From Pseudomonas sp. L5B5 (GTDB lineage: Bacteria > Pseudomonadota > Gammaproteobacteria > Pseudomonadales > Pseudomonadaceae), in contig NZ_CP084742.1 in NCBI RefSeq assembly GCF_020520285.1, positions 3,286,001 to 3,350,000 of the forward strand: 64,000 nucleotides of DNA, given 5' to 3'. The translations under genes and the position numbers were made by a program. The notes below the pieces were generated by a model. It was given only the letters and a program-made list of their open reading frames with translations. It ran no database searches and was not told the origin of the DNA. How positions within the stretch are numbered: position 1 is the first letter of the stretch; each line of letters begins with the position of its first letter. Positions 25,617 to 34,055 of this stretch are shown piece after piece.

Positions 25617-26489
25617 TCACCTCGCCAGCGGCGCCCGGCGCCAGCGCACCTGCCCGACCACCAGCGCCAGCAGGACCAGGGCCATGGACAGGCCTTCGTC
25701 GAGGGTGACGCGCTGCCCCAGCAACAGCATCGAGCCAGCCGTCCCGAACAGCGGGATCAGCAGCGACAACGGCGCTACCCGTGACACCGGATACTCGCGC
25801 AGCAACAGGTTCCAGCCCCAATAACAGAAATGCGTCGCGACATAGACCTGGAACAGCAGCGAAAGCATCGCCGTCCCGGACACCTGTCCGACTAGTTGCA
25901 CGAAGGGCTCGGCGCCGTGGGCCAGCCAGGTCAGTACCAGCAACGGCAGCGGCGCGAAGAGGCTGGCCCAGACCACAAAGGCGAACACCTCGCGCACCCC
26001 GCAGCGCTTGATGATCACGTTGCCCAGGCTCCAGCTCAAGGCACTGGCCAGCAACAAGGCATAACCCAGGCTGGTGGCCTGCCCCGGGCTGCCGGCGATG
26101 ATCCGCAACAGCCCCACCAGAGCGATACCCGTGGCCACCCATTGCGCCACCCGCAGGCGCTCGCCGAACAGCAGCGCACCCCAGCCCAGGGAAAAGAACG
26201 CACTGAACTGGACCAGCAACGACGCGGTGCCAGGCGCGACGCCCTGGTCGATCCCGAGGTTGATCAGGGCCCACATCGCCACCCCGAAGATCAGGCCGTA
26301 GGCCACCAGCCAGCCCAGGGCCACTTGCGGGCGCGGCACCAGGAACACCCAGGGCAGCGCCGCCAGGGTAAAACGCAGGGCGGTGAGCAGCAGCGGGTCG
26401 ATGCTGGCCAGCCCCAGCTTGGTGATGGGGAAGTTCAGCCCCCACAAGGCCGTCACCAGCAGGGCCAGGAGCAGGTGTTTGTTCTGCAT
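25617..26489 (-). CDS. EamA/DMT-family transporter
   Basis: A 290-aa inner-membrane protein with ten hydrophobic segments arranged as two EamA repeats (first ALLVTALWGLNFPITKLGLA, second LLLASALSWSLGNVIIKR). Such proteins often export amino acids or metabolites. The start MQNKHLLL is chosen because hydrophobic helix 1 begins at once; the longer upstream frame overlaps the divergent AraC gene. It is divergent from that AraC gene, which probably regulates it. Confidence 0.9.
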   Translation of the reverse strand: MQNKHLLLALLVTALWGLNFPITKLGLASIDPLLLTALRFTLAALPWVFLVPRPQVALGWLVAYGLIFGVAMWALINLGIDQGVAPGTASLLVQFSAFFSLGWGALLFGERLRVAQWVATGIALVGLLRIIAGSPGQATSLGYALLLASALSWSLGNVIIKRCGVREVFAFVVWASLFAPLPLLVLTWLAHGAEPFVQLVGQVSGTAMLSLLFQVYVATHFCYWGWNLLLREYPVSRVAPLSLLIPLFGTAGSMLLLGQRVTLDEGLSMALVLLALVVGQVRWRRAPLAR

Positions 26490-26603
26490 GTCGCGCGATC
26501 CATGGAAAACGGTCGCGGGCCAATCCCCGACCGGGTTCCCACTATCTCTGCCGGCCTGTTGGCCCGCTTGCAGTATCAGGTCAGATACCAGTAGATTCGG
26601 GCC

Positions 26604-27386
26604 ATGGAGCCAATCACTATCGACCCCTATCTGAATTCCCCCCGGGATGTGCTGGTCACCGCCATCGATTACCAGGACGGGCAATACTTTGCCGAACACC
26701 GGCATCGACGCGGACAGTTCGCCTACGCCGCCTCGGGGGTGATCAGTGTGTTCACCGACCAGGGCAACTGGGTGGTGCCGCCTCGACGAGCGATCTGGGT
26801 GCCGGCTGAGGTGCCGCACGCCATGCACATGAGCGGTCCGGTATTGATGCTCAACACCTATGTGCAGCCCCAAGCGGCGCAACGCTTGGGCCTGCCCGGC
26901 GACTGCCAGGTGCTGGAGGTGTCCGAGTTGCTGCGCCAGTTGCTGATCCGCGCCGTGGATACCCCGCCGAACTACGCCACCGATGATGTCCATGGCCAGT
27001 TGATGGGCCTGTTGCTGCACGAGATCGCGGCCATGGCGCCGCTGTCGCTCAATGCCCCGCTCCCCGGCGAGCCGCGACTGGTGAAGGCCTGCCGCGCGTT
27101 GCTGGAGCAACCGTCGCTGGAGTGGACACTCGATGAAATGGCCCTGCGGGCCGGCATGAGCCGACGCACCTTCACCCGCCTGTTCCGCCAGCACATCGGC
27201 ATCAGCTTCGTGCAATGGCGCCAGCAGGCCTGCCTGTTGGCCGCGGTCGTGCGCCTGGGCAATGGCGAACCCGTGACCCGGGTGGCCATGGACCTGGGCT
27301 ATAGCAGCCCGAGCGCCTTCAGTGGGGTGTTTCGCAGGATATTGGGGCATGCGCCCAGTCGCTACTTTGCCCAGGCGCGAGCCTGA
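26604..27386 (+). CDS. AraC-family regulator with N-terminal cupin
   Basis: A 260-aa regulator. The N-terminal cupin sensor (HRHRRGQFAYAASGVISVFT through PPRRAIWVPAEVPHAMHMSG) is followed by two HTH motifs (WTLDEMALRAGMSRRTFTRL; RVAMDLGYSSPSAFSGVFRR). Its gene is divergent from the EamA transporter, 114 nt away, the usual layout for an exporter controlled by its substrate. Inducer unknown. Confidence 0.92.
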   Translation: MEPITIDPYLNSPRDVLVTAIDYQDGQYFAEHRHRRGQFAYAASGVISVFTDQGNWVVPPRRAIWVPAEVPHAMHMSGPVLMLNTYVQPQAAQRLGLPGDCQVLEVSELLRQLLIRAVDTPPNYATDDVHGQLMGLLLHEIAAMAPLSLNAPLPGEPRLVKACRALLEQPSLEWTLDEMALRAGMSRRTFTRLFRQHIGISFVQWRQQACLLAAVVRLGNGEPVTRVAMDLGYSSPSAFSGVFRRILGHAPSRYFAQARA

Positions 27387-27393
27387 AAGGCCG

Positions 27394-27428
27394 CGGGCCC
27401 GGCAGTGCACCTGCCAGGCCGGGCCTGC
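27394..27428. terminator. G/C-rich hairpin after AraC gene
   Basis: GGCCCGGCAG pairs with CTGCC and GGCCGGGCC across a short loop and a one-base bulge. It lies between the convergent AraC and SMR-like genes and probably serves both. Confidence 0.55.
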
Positions 27429-27438
27429 GAGATCTGCG

Positions 27439-27795
27439 CTACAGCAATACCGCCGACAACATGCCCAGCGCACCCAGGCAGAAGCCGATCAGCGCGCCGC
27501 GTCCGGGCATTTGCTGGAACAGCGCCCAGATCACCAGCGGCTCGAGGATCAGCAGCGAGGTCACCGAAACCACCGTGATGATCCAGATGTCGCCCACGGC
27601 CACGTAACCCAGCCAGTAGGCCGCCAACAGGCACAGGCCCCCCAGGCACATGATCAGCACCGGCACCAGCAACTCGCTGCCACTGGTGGTGCCCGCATGG
27701 GCCAGCCGCGCGACCACCACTTCACTGTAGATGGCGCAGAACTCGCCCAGCACCATCAGCCCTACAGCAGAAACTCCGAGTAATTCTTTGGACAT
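27439..27795 (-). CDS. Small SMR/EmrE-like membrane protein
   Basis: A 118-aa protein with four hydrophobic helices, the size of a small multidrug resistance protein. Helix 1 carries GLMVLGEFCAIYSEVVVARL, with an acidic residue in the membrane as in EmrE E14. The final helices (TSLLILEPLVIWALF, GFCLGALGMLSAVLL) resemble the DMT fold. Start MSKELLG has AAGGGG upstream. It could be a drug/cation exporter or a subunit of a lipid-linked sugar flippase. An upstream small ORF with a strong Shine-Dalgarno overlaps its 5' end by 34 nt. Confidence 0.75.
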   Translation of the reverse strand: MSKELLGVSAVGLMVLGEFCAIYSEVVVARLAHAGTTSGSELLVPVLIMCLGGLCLLAAYWLGYVAVGDIWIITVVSVTSLLILEPLVIWALFQQMPGRGALIGFCLGALGMLSAVLL

Positions 27796-27923
27796 GAAAC
27801 AAACCCCTTCGTATTGAGAGCCCGATTTTTCAGCTCCCAGGCATTGATCGCTCCGCTGACGGAGCCGGCATGGCAATGCACAGGGGTACGGGGCAACTCG
27901 GTTACGTTGAGGAACTTGATCAT
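27762..27923 (-). CDS. Possible small protein or leader upstream of SMR-like gene
   Basis: A 53-codon frame starting MIKFLNVTELPRTPVHCHAG is preceded by AAGGAG at 6-nt spacing, one of the best ribosome-binding sites in the window. Its 3' end overlaps the start of the SMR-like gene in another frame. The first 20 residues remind me of the N-terminus of small cupin proteins (a PVHCHxG-type opening), so it may be the stump of a deleted cupin gene; a translated leader is the alternative. Low confidence. Confidence 0.35.
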   Translation of the reverse strand: MIKFLNVTELPRTPVHCHAGSVSGAINAWELKNRALNTKGFVSCPKNYSEFLL

Positions 27924-28109
27924 CTCCATCTCCTTCTGGGTGACTGACGCCAACAGGGCTCACAGCCCTGCTTGTATAAGTGATTTGCTCCCCCAGCGTC
28001 ATCCGCCCTTGAGCCTTCGTCGCAAAAAAACCACGCAAACTCCACAGTCCACCAGCGCGCTTGCCGATAGCCTGGGTTGGTCATCCTCAACCTGCAGCCA
28101 TTGCCTACC

Positions 28110-28580
28110 ATGTCCCAGCCGTCCCTCCCTGTTCGAACCGTACAACCCAGTGACTGGGTCGCCACCTACTTCATCGGTGTCGCGGCGCTGGCCCTGGTGC
28201 TGACGCTCACGGTCTGCGTGATACTGCAGGCCTCCAGCCGGGATCCGTGGAGCGACCTGGGCGGCTCGATATCGTTCTACGTGGTGGGGCTGCTGCTGAG
28301 CACGGTGGTGATCGGGATCAGCGCCGCCCTGCCCAGTGCCCTGTTCTTCTGGCTGGCCCAGCGATTCACCTGGCACCGCCTGCCGATCTACCTGCTGTGC
28401 GGCGCCCTGGCCGCCCTGCCCACCATTCCGGTGGTGATGAGCCTGCTTTCCGGTTTCATCAGCCTTTCAACCAACGCACCCGGCGTGCCCCGCTATCTGC
28501 CCGCGATGCTGCTGTTCAGCGCTTCGGGAGCCTTTCTGGGCGCCATCTTCTGGTGGCGCAGCGGACGTCACCTGCGCTGA
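28110..28580 (+). CDS. Small four-helix membrane protein, tandem copy 1
   Basis: A 156-aa protein of unknown function with four hydrophobic segments (around YFIGVAALALVLTLTVCVIL; SFYVVGLLLSTVVIGISAAL; LPIYLLCGALAALPTIPVVM; LLFSASGAFLGAIFWW). It ends FWWRSGRHLR, identical to the end of the next gene. The start at MSQPSLP is chosen because the shared segment TVQPxDW begins shortly after. I do not recognise the family; the paralogue lies 85 nt downstream. Confidence 0.75.
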   Translation: MSQPSLPVRTVQPSDWVATYFIGVAALALVLTLTVCVILQASSRDPWSDLGGSISFYVVGLLLSTVVIGISAALPSALFFWLAQRFTWHRLPIYLLCGALAALPTIPVVMSLLSGFISLSTNAPGVPRYLPAMLLFSASGAFLGAIFWWRSGRHLR

Positions 28581-28665
28581 CGCCATCCCCAGGCACCGGC
28601 TTGCCGGCAAACAGACACGGGCCATGACCTTGGCCAGCCCACCTACCTGCTGAAGCGATGTTTCC

Positions 28666-29151
28666 ATGCCCTCGACACCCCCGACCCAACGCACCGTGCA
28701 ACCTGAAGACTGGTTCGCCGCCTACTTCATCGGCGTCACCGCCCTGGCCGTGGTCGCGTCGGCAGGGCTCATGCTGATGATGCTGGCCGGCGCCGGCACC
28801 GTGCGCTGGACCGAGATTTTCCAGGTGCTGTTCATGGGCCTGCTGACCCTGGTGGCGAGCGGGCTGGTGATCGGTATTCTCACAGCCCTGCCCTGCACCC
28901 TGTTCTTCTGGCTGGCCCAGCGTTTTGCCTGGCGCAACGTGCTGATCTATCTGTTCTGTGGTGCAGTCTTTGCCTTGCCGACCATTCCCGTGGTGATGAC
29001 CCTGATGCCCGATGTCTACGTCGACCTGCCCGAAGAACCGCCAGTGCCCAGCCAGCTGGAGAACTACGCGTCCATGGCGCCGCTGTTCAGCACTTCGGGG
29101 GCCTTCCTGGGGTTGATATTCTGGTGGCGCAGCGGGCGCCATCTGCGCTGA
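28666..29151 (+). CDS. Small four-helix membrane protein, tandem copy 2
   Basis: A 161-aa protein aligned end to end with the preceding gene: both share TVQPxDWxAxYFIGVxALA, TALP.xLFFWLAQRF, LPTIPVVM and the identical last ten residues FWWRSGRHLR. It differs mainly in a longer periplasmic loop (MPDVYVDLPEEPPVPSQ). Function unknown. The pair is a local duplication; the 85-nt spacer contains a small G/C palindrome (CCGGCTTGCCGG). Confidence 0.78.
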   Translation: MPSTPPTQRTVQPEDWFAAYFIGVTALAVVASAGLMLMMLAGAGTVRWTEIFQVLFMGLLTLVASGLVIGILTALPCTLFFWLAQRFAWRNVLIYLFCGAVFALPTIPVVMTLMPDVYVDLPEEPPVPSQLENYASMAPLFSTSGAFLGLIFWWRSGRHLR

Positions 29152-29155
29152 CGCA

Positions 29156-30190
29156 TCAGCGGCCAACACCCTCCTGCGCGTCGCGGGCCATCACCACCTT
29201 GCCCAACCGGCCGCCGCGCTCCACTCGCTCATGCGCACGCCGCAGGCTCTCTGCGCTGAAAGGGCTGAAGACTTCGCCCAGGGTGCAGCGGATGACACCC
29301 TGGTCCAGCAATTGCGCCAGCCGCCCGAGAACATGGTGCTGCTCGATCATGTCCGGGGTCTGGAACAGGGCCCGGGTGAAGACCATTTGCCAGTGCAGGG
29401 ACACACTCTTGGCCTTGAGCGGCACGGCATCGAAGAAGTCGTGATCGTCGATGAGCGCGATATGACCACGGGGCGCAATGATCTCGACCAGCTCGGCATA
29501 GTGCCGCTCGGTATGGGTCAGGGCCGCGATGTGAGTCACTGGCGGCAGGTCGAGGATTGCCAGTTGTGCTGCCAGTGAGCGGGAATGGTCAAGCACATGC
29601 TGCGCTCCCAGATCCAGGCACCACTGGTGGCTGTCGGGCCGCGACGCCGTGGCAATCACCGTCATGCCAGTCAACTGGCGAGCCAGCTGGATCAGCATCG
29701 ACCCCACACCGCCGGCCCCGCCGACAATCAGCAGCGTGCCCGGAACCGAGCGCTCGCCCGGCACCTGACCGAGGCTCTCGAACAGCAATTGCCAGGCCGT
29801 CAGCGAGGTCAACGGCAAGGCTGCGGCCTGGGCAAAGGACAGGCTTTTGGGCTTGCGCCCCACCAGGCGCTCGTCCACCCGATGCAACTGGGCATTGGCC
29901 CCATCCCGGGTAAAGGTGCCGGCATAGAACACCGCATCACCGGGAGCGAACAGGGTCACGTGCGTTCCCACCGCCTGGACCAAGCCACAGGCATCCCAAC
30001 CCAGGGTTCGCACACTCTGCGGGACCGCTACCCGGCCATCGCGGACCTTGGTGTCCAGAGGGTTGACCGAGACCGCCTGGACCTCCACACATATGTCGTG
30101 GGGACCGAGTGCCGGTTCGGCCAGTTCCACGTCGCAGAGCGCTTGGGGATGGGACAGCGACGATCCCGGGAGGTAGGCGATGGCCTTCAT
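29156..30190 (-). CDS. Zinc-type alcohol dehydrogenase-like / quinone oxidoreductase (MDR family)
   Basis: A 344-aa NADPH-dependent medium-chain reductase. It has the N-terminal GroES-like domain (VSVNPLDTKVRDG), the nucleotide-binding GGAGGVGSMLIQLARQ, and the C-terminal ERGGRLGKVVM ending typical of zinc-binding-named quinone oxidoreductases that lack catalytic zinc cysteines. The start MKAIAYLPG fits the family; earlier in-frame ATGs lie in the promoter region. It is divergent from an HxlR regulator that likely responds to a quinone or aldehyde stress. Confidence 0.88.
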   Translation of the reverse strand: MKAIAYLPGSSLSHPQALCDVELAEPALGPHDICVEVQAVSVNPLDTKVRDGRVAVPQSVRTLGWDACGLVQAVGTHVTLFAPGDAVFYAGTFTRDGANAQLHRVDERLVGRKPKSLSFAQAAALPLTSLTAWQLLFESLGQVPGERSVPGTLLIVGGAGGVGSMLIQLARQLTGMTVIATASRPDSHQWCLDLGAQHVLDHSRSLAAQLAILDLPPVTHIAALTHTERHYAELVEIIAPRGHIALIDDHDFFDAVPLKAKSVSLHWQMVFTRALFQTPDMIEQHHVLGRLAQLLDQGVIRCTLGEVFSPFSAESLRRAHERVERGGRLGKVVMARDAQEGVGR

Positions 30191-30295
30191 TGCAGAGCTT
30201 CCTGGCGATTGAAAGCGCACACTTAAATCCCTCATGCCCCACCCGCACAAGTAGGGTACTTTTGCGTACCAGCTACGCAAAAGGGTCGTCAGACG

Positions 30296-30646
30296 ATGAA
30301 GAACAAGCACTACCAGGACATTCCCGGATGCCCGGTCGAGGTCACCCTGGACCTGATCGATGGACGCTGGAAAGGCGTGGTCCTGCACCAACTGCTCAAC
30401 AACGACTACCTGCGTTTCAACGAGCTGCAACGTCGCCTGCCCGGGATTTCCCAGCGCCTGCTGACCAAGCAACTGCGTGACCTGGAGGCCGCCGGCCTGG
30501 TGCTGCGCACGGTGTACGCCGAAGTCCCGCCGCGGGTGGAATATCGCCTGAGCGAAGAAGGGCGATCACTGCAGCCGGTGGTCGAAGCATTATCGAACTG
30601 GGGCCAGGGGCGTATCAGCCGCCTGCGCCAAGCCGGGCTCACCTGA
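30296..30646 (+). CDS. HxlR-family regulator
   Basis: A 116-aa winged-helix regulator with the HxlR layout: CPVEVTLDLIDGRWKGVVLH near the N-terminus, RRLPGISQRLLTKQLRDLEA in the recognition region and EYRLSEEGRSLQPVV in the wing. The N-terminal Cys in DIPGCPVEV may be redox- or electrophile-reactive as in HypR/YodB relatives (inference). Divergent from the quinone-oxidoreductase-like gene, 105 nt apart. Confidence 0.92.
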   Translation: MKNKHYQDIPGCPVEVTLDLIDGRWKGVVLHQLLNNDYLRFNELQRRLPGISQRLLTKQLRDLEAAGLVLRTVYAEVPPRVEYRLSEEGRSLQPVVEALSNWGQGRISRLRQAGLT

Positions 30647-30781
30647 GGTCCCTGGCCGGCGCCCCAACCGCTAAGCACGACTGTCACCAAAACCCTCCAC
30701 TTGTTCACAATTTGTTAAGACTCCCCTGCGTATACTCCGGCGCTTGCCCGCAGCCCTCGCCTGCGCTCCCGGACGCCCCCC

Positions 30782-32248
30782 ATGTCACGACCTGCCCCGT
30801 TGTTGTTCCTGCTGGCCTGCCTGCTGTTCTTCTTCGCCCTGGGCAACCATGAGCTGCAAGGCTCGACTGAAACCCGGGTCGCCGGAATCGCCATGCAGAT
30901 GCATCTGGACGATGACTGGGTCACCCCGCGCCTGTTCGGCACGCCCTTCCTGGAAAAACCACCGCTGAGCCTGTGGCTCGACGCCAGCGCCATCCGCGCC
31001 TTTGGCGGCACGCCGCTGGCAGTGCGCCTGGCCTCGGCCTTTGCCGGGCTGTTCAGCGTGATGCTGCTGTACGGCCTGCTGCGGCGCTTCGGTCGCCCCG
31101 CCGGCGTGGCCCTGATGGCCGGGTTGATGCTGGCGACCATGGCCAGCTACTGGAGCAACGTGCGCGGCGTGGGCGAGGATGCCCTGCTGAGCCTGGGGGT
31201 CACCCTGGCCCTGCTGGGGTTTTACCAGGCCCATCGGCGCCAGGTCGAACACCAGCCGGCACCGCTGGCCTGGCTGGCCTTCGCCGCCGGCATTGCCATC
31301 GCCACCCTGAGCAAGGGCGTGCTGGGCCTGGCCATGCCCGGGGTGGTGATCTTCGCCTACCTGCTGGTCGATAGCCTGCTGAACAGGCGGCTGGCCCTGG
31401 GGCACTGGCTACGGCCCGCACTGCTGACCCTGCTGGGCCTGGTGCCCCTGGCGATCTGGCTGGCGCTGCTGTACCAGCGTGGCGGCGCGGATGCCTTGGC
31501 AGAGGTCCTGTTGACCAACAGCATCGGGCGCTTTGGTGGCTCCTTCGTCGAAGCCGGCCACTACGAGCCCTTCTACTACTACCTGGCCAAGCTGCCCCAG
31601 GCCTTCCTGCCCTGGAACATCCTGGTCTACCTGGGCCTGTGGCACTGGCGCAAGGAGCTGGCGAACAACCGCTACCTGCTGTTCTTCACCCTCTGGCTGC
31701 TGGCGCAGTTCACCCTGCTGTGCCTGGCATCGAGCAAGCGCACCGTGTACCTGATGTCGTTGACCCCGGCCGCGGCAGTGCTTGCCGCCGAGTACGGCGC
31801 GGTGCTGTACCAGCGCCTCGCCCAGCGCGCCCAGGGCAATGGGTTCTGGAGCGCGGTGGGGCGCCAGCGCAAAAGCCTGGTCGTGGGGCTGATGAGCCTG
31901 GTGGTGGTGGCCTACCTGGTGAACGCCCAGTGGTTCGCGCCGCGCCTGGACCGCGAGATGTCCTTCGTGCCGGTGACCGACCAGATCAAGACGCTGCGCG
32001 CCGAAGGCCATGAACTGGTGCTCTACCAGGCCAGCGAACGCATTGCCGGGGCCAGCGTGTTCTACGTCCAGACGGTGCTCCAGGACCTGGAGTCCGAGGC
32101 TCAGTTGATGGCGTTTCTCGCCGAATCCCCCAAGCACATGGCGATACTGGGAGGCCTTGAGCCACCCAAGCCGCCGCTGCAGGTGCAGAAGGTGATGATG
32201 GTGGGGCGCCAGGCCTACTATTTCGTCAACCTGGCGCCCGCCGGCTGA
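30782..32248 (+). CDS. ArnT-like aminoarabinose/undecaprenyl-sugar transferase family protein
   Basis: A 488-aa membrane protein with about 11 hydrophobic segments. After the first helix it has NHELQGSTETRVAGIAMQMH and then FLEKPPLSLWL, both characteristic of ArnT-type GT-C transferases (the E-T-R in loop 1 and the KPP motif). It is shorter than canonical ArnT (about 550 aa), with a reduced periplasmic domain. It presumably modifies lipid A or another envelope acceptor. No other arn genes are in the window, so the donor sugar is unknown. Separate from the GT39 gene at 23868. Confidence 0.85.
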   Translation: MSRPAPLLFLLACLLFFFALGNHELQGSTETRVAGIAMQMHLDDDWVTPRLFGTPFLEKPPLSLWLDASAIRAFGGTPLAVRLASAFAGLFSVMLLYGLLRRFGRPAGVALMAGLMLATMASYWSNVRGVGEDALLSLGVTLALLGFYQAHRRQVEHQPAPLAWLAFAAGIAIATLSKGVLGLAMPGVVIFAYLLVDSLLNRRLALGHWLRPALLTLLGLVPLAIWLALLYQRGGADALAEVLLTNSIGRFGGSFVEAGHYEPFYYYLAKLPQAFLPWNILVYLGLWHWRKELANNRYLLFFTLWLLAQFTLLCLASSKRTVYLMSLTPAAAVLAAEYGAVLYQRLAQRAQGNGFWSAVGRQRKSLVVGLMSLVVVAYLVNAQWFAPRLDREMSFVPVTDQIKTLRAEGHELVLYQASERIAGASVFYVQTVLQDLESEAQLMAFLAESPKHMAILGGLEPPKPPLQVQKVMMVGRQAYYFVNLAPAG

Positions 32249-32471
32249 ACCGCAGGACGGCACCCCGCAGGTGCCGTGCTGGCCAGCATGGATTTACGAC
32301 CGGTACTGCTAGGTGACCACGTCTGCGGAGCGCGCGAGCACTGTACTCGCCGCGCCCTGGAATGCCATCCGCGCAGACACACCCCTTGAATCCTTTCCCG
32401 CTGATACCCGCCCGCCACTGTTGCAAACATGACTGGCGCCCACCAATGGGCATGCCCTCAAGGAGTCAGTC

Positions 32472-32717
32472 ATGACCATCACTGTCAGCACCACCCGAAG
32501 CCGGTCCAAGGTTCGCAAACCGTCGATGAGCAAGGGTGGCACCGGGGCCAATGCCGGTCAGTCAAGCGAGGTGATCCCCGGCAGGAGCAGCCGGTCGACG
32601 CTCGATTGCTCGCGAGGGTCGTCAACGGTAGCGCGTATTAATTGGATGAACGCAGCGCTCTCAACTCGATCGCGGGCAAGCCTCGCTCCTAGCATTTCCC
32701 TGGCTGATCGGCATTAG
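32472..32717 (+). CDS. Doubtful small basic ORF
   Basis: An 81-codon frame starting MTITVSTTRSRSKVRKPSMS, preceded by AAGGAG at about 6-nt spacing. It is Ser/Arg/Thr-rich with no recognisable domain, and its 3' quarter runs through a REP-like element, which argues against it being an intact gene. The 5' end may be genuine, with the original 3' end lost. Confidence 0.3.
   Translation: MTITVSTTRSRSKVRKPSMSKGGTGANAGQSSEVIPGRSSRSTLDCSRGSSTVARINWMNAALSTRSRASLAPSISLADRH
32668..32694. repeat. REP-like palindrome remnant
   Basis: ATCGCGGGCAAGCCTCGCTC followed by CTAGCA resembles one half of the Pseudomonas REP consensus, here as a single unpaired copy and with a G in place of the usual C after CTA. 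Confidence 0.6.
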
Positions 32718-32830
32718 GCACCGGGGTTGCCTAGCCCCCGCCAAGCCTTGCCTGTGGACGGCGCGATTTCGCCAAGGTCCCTGCCCTGTTTGCATGCCAG
32801 CCCCACGAGGGCTTGGAAAGGAGTACCCCC

Positions 32831-33289
32831 ATGTTGATTCTGCGCTCACTGATCATTGTCCTGGGCCTGTTTGCTGGCGCCGTCCAGGCCCTGGAAACCG
32901 CCAGTACTTCCCCTGCAACCCTGAAGGCCTACGCCGTCACCCTGGAGCAAGCCGCCGCCGGCAGCCAATGGCATCAAATGTGGAAACGCACCCGGGACAA
33001 CGGGGCATTTATCCAGCATGGCGAGCATCCGCGCCTCACCGTCAGCCAGGACAAACTGCCGGATATGGCCCGTACCACCTTGGGCAGCGCCACCAGCGTC
33101 TGGGCCCGGAACTCCACCCAGGCGCTGTACCGCTACGAATTCACCACCCCCATCGGCAGCATCGCCAACCTGCCGGTCAAGGCCCTGTGCCTGGTGGTGG
33201 ACTGGCGCACCTTGCCCGCCGGCACTCGCACCGATGACGCCGGCGCCATGGCCAGTGTCAGCCTGTTCATCGCCTTGCCCTGCCCTTGA
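32831..33289 (+). CDS. Small exported protein of unknown function
   Basis: A 152-aa protein with a clear signal peptide (MLILRSLIIVLGLFAGAVQA, cleavage likely after QA). The mature part is about 130 residues with one Cys near the centre-end and one at the C-terminus (ALCLVVDW; IALPCP), which could form a disulphide. Start at 32831 has AAAGGAG 7 nt upstream; an ATG 18 nt earlier would spoil the signal peptide. No family recognised. Confidence 0.7.
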   Translation: MLILRSLIIVLGLFAGAVQALETASTSPATLKAYAVTLEQAAAGSQWHQMWKRTRDNGAFIQHGEHPRLTVSQDKLPDMARTTLGSATSVWARNSTQALYRYEFTTPIGSIANLPVKALCLVVDWRTLPAGTRTDDAGAMASVSLFIALPCP

Positions 33290-33300
33290 GAACGAACCGG

Positions 33301-33323
33301 CCGCCCGGGCCTACCCCGGGCGG
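33301..33323. terminator. Hairpin between exported-protein gene and lysozyme-like gene
   Basis: CCGCCCGGG (33301-33309) and CCCGGGCGG (33315-33323) form a perfect 9-bp stem with a 5-nt loop between two convergent genes. Confidence 0.75.
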
Positions 33324-33329
33324 TGCTGT

Positions 33330-33887
33330 TCACGGCTTGAGTTGCGAACTCAGCAGGTCGGCCTCCTGGCCTCGCCGGCTCTTGTAGGCATCACCGAAGT
33401 CACGCAGGTTGGCCACCGCCTGGGCCCAGTCGCAAGCAATCACCTGGCGCCAGAAATTCGGCGTACGGCTGGCCAGGTCACCGTACTGAAAGGACACCGA
33501 GGCAATCACCGTCTGCGCGGGCGCCGGCAGTTGAGCGAAGTCCCGCCCACTGGCCGCGGCATAGTTCTTCGCCAACTGCTCGATGAAGGGCGCATTGAAT
33601 GCTTCGTCAATCAGGCGCGCTTCATCAGGGCTGATGGTCAAGGGGTACTTATCGAGGACAGCCTGCGCGTCCACGGTGATCAGGAGCAGATAGGGGCTCA
33701 GGCGCCGCACCAGGTCCGCCGGCAGCTTGAGCGCCTGCAGGTCCGCCAGCTTTCGCTGCCCCAGGTCGAAACCGGTGGCAATCGTGACCCCGCTCTTGCT
33801 ATGAGCAATGGCGGGCACATACCCCTCGGTACGGGCACCGCCTTCTCGTTCGGCGATGAAATTGAAATCGATCGAATAGCGCGACAT
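33330..33887 (-). CDS. Pesticin-type lysozyme-like protein (muramidase)
   Basis: A 185-aa protein matching the pesticin C-terminal/T4-lysozyme-like catalytic domain by eye: the N-terminal FIAEREGG (E15), then GYVPAIAHSKSGVTIATGFD with T35/T38 and D41, recreating the Glu-Asp-Thr arrangement, and later PAQTVIASVSFQYGD and NFWRQVIACDW. There is no signal peptide and no receptor-binding or TonB-box domain, so unlike pesticin it is a bare catalytic domain needing another release route. The start MSRYSIDFNF has GAGGGA upstream. Divergent from a phage Mor-like activator gene; likely a lysis or defence effector. Confidence 0.8.
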   Translation of the reverse strand: MSRYSIDFNFIAEREGGARTEGYVPAIAHSKSGVTIATGFDLGQRKLADLQALKLPADLVRRLSPYLLLITVDAQAVLDKYPLTISPDEARLIDEAFNAPFIEQLAKNYAAASGRDFAQLPAPAQTVIASVSFQYGDLASRTPNFWRQVIACDWAQAVANLRDFGDAYKSRRGQEADLLSSQLKP

Positions 33888-34055
33888 GGGAGTTCCCTCA
33901 TCCAGTTGAAGAAAATCCAGTGCAACACCCGCGACCGATACAGCATCAGACTGTAATAGTTCCCCGCAATAAGGGGGATATTTCCCACTGCAAAGAGGAA
34001 CCAACACCTCCTTAGGATCGAACCGGCTTTATCCATAATTCCAAGGAGGTACCAA

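Larger units (their letters stand above)
32249..32830. other. Gene-poor gap with weak hairpin, small ORF and REP remnant
   Basis: This 582-nt gap follows the ArnT-like gene. It contains a 7-bp hairpin (ACGGCAC 32257-32263 / GTGCCGT 32271-32277, no T-run), an 81-codon frame at 32472-32717 listed separately, and a REP-like fragment at about 32668-32694. Nothing else coding is apparent. Confidence 0.6.

Noticed and set aside
25617..27473. A 618-codon version of the EamA gene
   Set aside because: The extra N-terminal part is antisense to the AraC gene and not transporter-like.
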